Assembly: GCA_002331335.1 (NCBI GenBank) | Contig: DCZO01000004.1 | Span: 1,448 to 9,292, forward strand | Direction of reading: 5' to 3' | Length of the DNA: 7,845 bases | DNA from: Nitrospira sp. UBA2082 | GTDB taxonomy: Bacteria; Nitrospirota; Nitrospiria; Nitrospirales; Nitrospiraceae | Part shown: piece after piece, positions 5,477 through 7,845 of the stretch | Layout: the number at the start of each line of letters is the position of its first letter | How positions within the stretch are numbered: the first letter of the stretch is position 1 | The notes under the pieces: generated by a model | Databases searched by the model: none | Seen by the model: only the letters and a program-made list of their open reading frames with translations | Told to the model about the DNA's origin: nothing | Translations under genes and position numbers: made by a program

Positions 5477-6883
5477 GTGGTAGAAATGATGGACGGAGCT
5501 CCGGAAAACGACAAGCCGACAGCCCCCTTTACCGATCCCATCCTGGCAGCCAGGCTTGAAGCGATCCAACAACTTGCCGGCGGCTTAGCCGGGCGTGTGG
5601 CGGTGATGGATCACCAGTTCAATGTGATCTATGCGAATGAGTCTGCCTGGTCGTCTGCCTCCGTGAGGAATTCCGATCATCGGCCGGCCAAGTGCTATGA
5701 AGCCTTCGCCCATCAAACCGATCCCTGCGGGACCTGTCCGGCAGTTAAAGTGTTTGAGGCGCCGGGAGTCCAGTCGGTTTCATGTTCCAGCGGAGGTGAC
5801 GGTACAGCGTGCGGCATGCACCAGGCCTTCCCGCTCGCGTCAGGGCGGGGCGAGGTCGCGTCCATGCTGGTCCTGTTCAAGGATGAGCAGGTTCCCCCGC
5901 TCCCGGTGGTCAAGCCCATCGAAGCCGAGCATCCGCCGTCGGCGGTGCGAGAGTCGCTGGGAGAGCTGATCGGCCGGAGCCCGTCCATGCAGCAACTCTT
6001 CGACATGGCCTCCTTGGTGGCGGACAGTTCGGCAACGGTCTTGATCCAGGGCGAGAGCGGAACGGGCAAAGAACTGCTGGCGAAGACGATTCACGCCTTG
6101 AGCCAACGGAATAAGAAACCGTTCATCGTCGTCGATTGCGGCGCCCTACCGGAAACCCTGCTCGAAAGCGAGTTGTTCGGCCATGTCAAAGGGGCCTTCA
6201 CCGGGGCGGTGGCAAACAAGCGGGGTCTGTTCCAAGAGGCCGACGGAGGCACGATCTTTCTGGACGAAATCGCCGATACGGCACCAGTCTTTCAGGCCAA
6301 ACTCTTGCGTGTTCTCCAGGAAGGCGAGATTAAACCCGTCGGCGGGACCAAGACGATCACAGTCGATGTCCGGATCATTTCCGCGACGAATAAAGATCTG
6401 GCCGAGTTGGTCACAGCGGGATCATTTCGCCGGGATCTCTATTATCGGCTCGCGGTCTTGCCACTGTATCTCCCGCCGTTGCGGGATCGGCGGGAAGATA
6501 TTCCCTTGCTGGCGAAACAGTTCATCTCGCGATCGTGCAAGCGCCATCATCAGCCGCTCCGGCATATGTCGGATCAGGCGATGCGGGCTCTGAGCAAGGC
6601 CCCGTGGCCCGGCAACGTCCGGGAGTTACAGCACTACATCGAACGGGCCGTCGTCACGACCACCGGTCCGACAATCGCGTGTCAGGATCTTCTTGCGCCG
6701 GACCCTGTGTGCGACGAAGAAGACCTGCGCTCGGCAACGCGTGGCGCGGTCGCCCAAGCCGAGCGAACCCGTATTGTCGACGCACTTAAGAAGACCGGCG
6801 GCAACCGGGCGAAAGCGGCCAAACGGCTCAAGATCAGCCGTGCGAGCCTGTATAACAAGCTGCGTGCGTACAGCATCGACTAG
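5477..6883 (+). CDS. Sigma-54-dependent activator with Cys-rich PAS-like sensor domain (PAS-AAA+-Fis HTH)
   Basis: This 468-residue activator has no receiver. Residues about 27-137 form a PAS-like domain (AVMDHQFNVIYAN) followed by a cysteine-rich part: Cys73, Cys84 and Cys87 (KCYEAF, DPCGTCP), then Cys103, Cys112 and His115. This KCYE-x7-PCxxCP pattern recurs in PAS domains and may bind a metal, Fe-S cluster or act as a thiol switch. The AAA+ domain (about 165-395) has Walker A GESGTGKE at 192-199, canonical GAFTGA at 239-244, and Walker B with Asp263-Glu264. A Fis-type HTH occupies about 428-465 (GGNRAKAAKRLKISRASLY). The GTG at 5477 has no Shine-Dalgarno; ATGs at 5486 and 5489 are equally plausible starts. 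Intact AAA+ motifs and GAFTGA predict a working sigma-54 activator controlled by ligand or redox state rather than by its own phosphorylation. It lies directly upstream of amoC on the same strand, so amo control is an attractive but unproven role. Confidence 0.94.
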   Translation: MVEMMDGAPENDKPTAPFTDPILAARLEAIQQLAGGLAGRVAVMDHQFNVIYANESAWSSASVRNSDHRPAKCYEAFAHQTDPCGTCPAVKVFEAPGVQSVSCSSGGDGTACGMHQAFPLASGRGEVASMLVLFKDEQVPPLPVVKPIEAEHPPSAVRESLGELIGRSPSMQQLFDMASLVADSSATVLIQGESGTGKELLAKTIHALSQRNKKPFIVVDCGALPETLLESELFGHVKGAFTGAVANKRGLFQEADGGTIFLDEIADTAPVFQAKLLRVLQEGEIKPVGGTKTITVDVRIISATNKDLAELVTAGSFRRDLYYRLAVLPLYLPPLRDRREDIPLLAKQFISRSCKRHHQPLRHMSDQAMRALSKAPWPGNVRELQHYIERAVVTTTGPTIACQDLLAPDPVCDEEDLRSATRGAVAQAERTRIVDALKKTGGNRAKAAKRLKISRASLYNKLRAYSID

Positions 6884-6928
6884 CCTTCTGTTTCGTGCCC
6901 CCTTCCGCCTCTTTTTCCTTCGACCGCA

Positions 6929-6944
6929 GTCCAACTCTTTGGAC
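6929..6944. promoter_or_regulatory. GTCCAA-N4-TTGGAC inverted repeat, candidate operator or enhancer
   Basis: Perfect 6-bp arms (6929-6934, 6939-6944) surround CTCT. The centre lies about 160 bases upstream of the degenerate -24/-12 motif at 7097, a distance compatible with a sigma-54 enhancer. No T-run follows, so it is not an obvious terminator. A repeat of this size could arise by chance in a region this long. Confidence 0.3.
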
Positions 6945-6966
6945 GCTCTAACCAATTGAAACCATA

Positions 6967-6988
6967 CGCGAGGCAACGGCCTCCTGCG
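6967..6988 (+). terminator. GC-rich hairpin, possible terminator or attenuator before amoC
   Basis: GAGGC (6970-6974) pairs with GCCTC (6979-6983) around AACG. CGC (6967-6969) can extend the stem with GCG (6986-6988) across a 2-base bulge. It lies 84 bases after the activator stop codon. There is no downstream T-run, so intrinsic termination would be weak; it could also be a leader structure. Confidence 0.3.
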
Positions 6989-7096
6989 CGAACTGTCTAT
7001 TCGCGTGGATTTCAGGCCTGGGCCGACGCGGCAAGACCGTTCACGATCACCGCGCCTATCAACGCAATCATTCACTTCGATCATGGTCGGCTTCCC

Positions 7097-7112
7097 GTGC
7101 ACAAATATTGCT
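7097..7112 (+). promoter_or_regulatory. Degenerate sigma-54-like motif upstream of amoC
   Basis: GTGCAC-N5-TTGCT matches the consensus TGGCAC-N5-TTGCW at GCAC and fully at TTGCT, with correct spacing. The normally near-invariant GG is TG here. If used, transcription would start near 7123, giving a leader of about 64 bases. The defect in the GG pair makes this speculative. Confidence 0.25.
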
Positions 7113-7174
7113 CAACCCCATATCACATCGTCACTGGGCAACCGAGCATGGGTCAACGTTCATTTAAACAATAA

Positions 7175-7180
7175 GAGGTG
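7175..7180 (+). promoter_or_regulatory. Strong ribosome binding site of amoC
   Basis: GAGGTG lies 6 bases upstream of the ATG at 7187 in an A-rich context (AACAATAA). It is among the clearest Shine-Dalgarno sequences in the window, as expected for a highly expressed catabolic enzyme, and it fixes the amoC start. Confidence 0.8.
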
Positions 7181-7186
7181 GTCATC

Positions 7187-7845
7187 ATGGCGAACGGGGT
7201 TGCAACGCACGCGGGGAAAATACCGGACACGAGGGAGGCAAGGTGGTACCACAACATGACGCCTCTGGCGGTCGGCTGGCTGGGGATGTTGGGTATTGGA
7301 ATTTTCTGGGTCTTGTATCAGCGCACCTTTGGGTATTCACACGGTTTGGACTCGATGACCCCGGAGTTCGAGTCGGTGTTCATGGGGCTGTTTCGGTTTA
7401 ATATTGTCGCCAACGCAATCTTCTTCTCCATCTCCATCGGATGGATCTGGGCGACGCGGGACAAGAACTTGGCCAATCTGGATCCCAGGCTGGAGTTGAA
7501 GAGATATTTTTATTGGCTGAGCTGGCTGGTGCTGTACATCTGGGGCGTGTACTACGCGGGCAGCTATACGCTGGAGCAGGATGCGGCGTGGCACCAGGTG
7601 ATCATCCGGGACACGAGCTTCACGGCGAGCCACATTGTGGCGTTCTACGGGAGCTTCCCGCTCTATATTACGTGTGGCGTGTCCAGTTATCTCTATGCGC
7701 AGACGCGGCTGCCCTTGTACGCGCAGGCGACATCGTTCCCGTTGGTGGCGGCGGTGGTGGGGCCGATGATGATTTTGCCGAACGTGGGCTTGAACGAGTG
7801 GGGCCATGCGTTCTGGTTTGTGGATGAATTGTTCTCGGCGCCGTT
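7187..7845 (+). CDS. amoC: Ammonia monooxygenase subunit C (AmoC), N-terminal 219 residues
   Basis: AmoC is an integral membrane subunit of the copper-dependent ammonia/methane monooxygenase that oxidises ammonia to hydroxylamine. The frame runs open to the right edge, covering about 80% of a protein usually near 270 residues. Diagnostic motifs are present: WVLYQRTFGYSHGLDSM (41-57), RDTSFTASH (141-149) and PNVGLNEWGHAFWF (198-211). Residues matching the PmoC metal ligands are conserved: Asp132, His136 and His149 for one site, Asn203 and His207 for the other. The last expected His, about residue 221, falls just past the edge. At least five hydrophobic segments are visible (near 28-48, 70-90, 107-127, 149-170, 183-202). 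The N-terminus (MANGVATHAGKIPD) differs from betaproteobacterial AmoC, which supports a comammox-type Nitrospira. Whether amoA and amoB follow, or this is one of the stand-alone amoC copies, cannot be seen. PmoC of a methanotroph is less likely but not excluded. Confidence 0.95.
   Translation, partial: MANGVATHAGKIPDTREARWYHNMTPLAVGWLGMLGIGIFWVLYQRTFGYSHGLDSMTPEFESVFMGLFRFNIVANAIFFSISIGWIWATRDKNLANLDPRLELKRYFYWLSWLVLYIWGVYYAGSYTLEQDAAWHQVIIRDTSFTASHIVAFYGSFPLYITCGVSSYLYAQTRLPLYAQATSFPLVAAVVGPMMILPNVGLNEWGHAFWFVDELFSAP

Larger units (their letters stand above)
6884..7186 (+). other. Non-coding leader region of amoC
   Basis: These 303 bases between the second activator and amoC contain only short open frames without ribosome binding sites or protein-like composition. 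They hold two inverted repeats (6929-6944, 6967-6988), an imperfect 12-bp palindrome CGATCATGGTCG (7078-7089), a degenerate -24/-12 motif (7097-7112) and the amoC Shine-Dalgarno. I found no strict GG-N10-GC element and no convincing -35/-10 pair. The length and hairpins suggest that amoC has its own promoter rather than reading through from the activator gene. Confidence 0.6.

Noticed and set aside
1..7845. CRISPR array, tRNA/rRNA genes, insertion sequence with transposase
   Set aside because: No regularly spaced long repeats, no cloverleaf or rRNA-like sequence, and no transposase-like reading frame were seen.

Overview
This window most likely comes from a complete ammonia oxidiser (comammox-type Nitrospira). 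It ends inside a gene for ammonia monooxygenase subunit C (amoC). The sequence upstream is a dense signalling region: a multi-PAS sensor, an NtrC-type activator with its histidine kinase, a stand-alone receiver, and a second sigma-54 activator. The host assignment is inference: the AmoC protein shares core motifs with betaproteobacterial AmoC but has a different N-terminus, and the surrounding PAS/NtrC genes look Nitrospira-like. No rRNA or other marker gene is present to settle it.

Layout. Positions 1-1391 (minus strand) hold the N-terminal 463 residues of a sensor with at least four PAS domains; its output domain lies beyond the left edge. A 332-base divergent region (1392-1723) follows, with an inverted repeat at the sensor start codon, a weak sigma-54-like promoter and three heptamers spaced one helical turn apart. 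Positions 1724-3103 encode an NtrC-family response regulator (receiver, AAA+, Fis-type HTH). After 42 bases, 3146-4690 encodes a membrane PAS histidine kinase, its probable partner. A 289-base gap (4691-4979) contains a nested palindromic repeat, a GAATTC-N4-GAATTC inverted repeat and the best sigma-54 promoter candidate in the window. A single-domain receiver (4980-5381) and, after a second palindromic gap, a sigma-54 activator with a cysteine-rich PAS-like sensor domain (5477-6883) follow on the same strand. A 303-base leader (6884-7186) with two hairpins and a degenerate -24/-12 motif precedes amoC (7187 to the right edge).

How the parts may work together (inference). The kinase at 3146 would phosphorylate the activator at 1724, which could act at the promoter near 4917-4932 to switch on the receiver and the second activator. 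The second activator has no receiver and carries a Cys/His-containing sensor domain; its gene lies immediately upstream of amoC. The arrangement suggests a two-tier sigma-54 cascade sensing redox, metal or nitrogen state and acting on ammonia oxidation. The weak link is the amoC promoter: I find no strict GG-N10-GC element in the 300 bases upstream of it.
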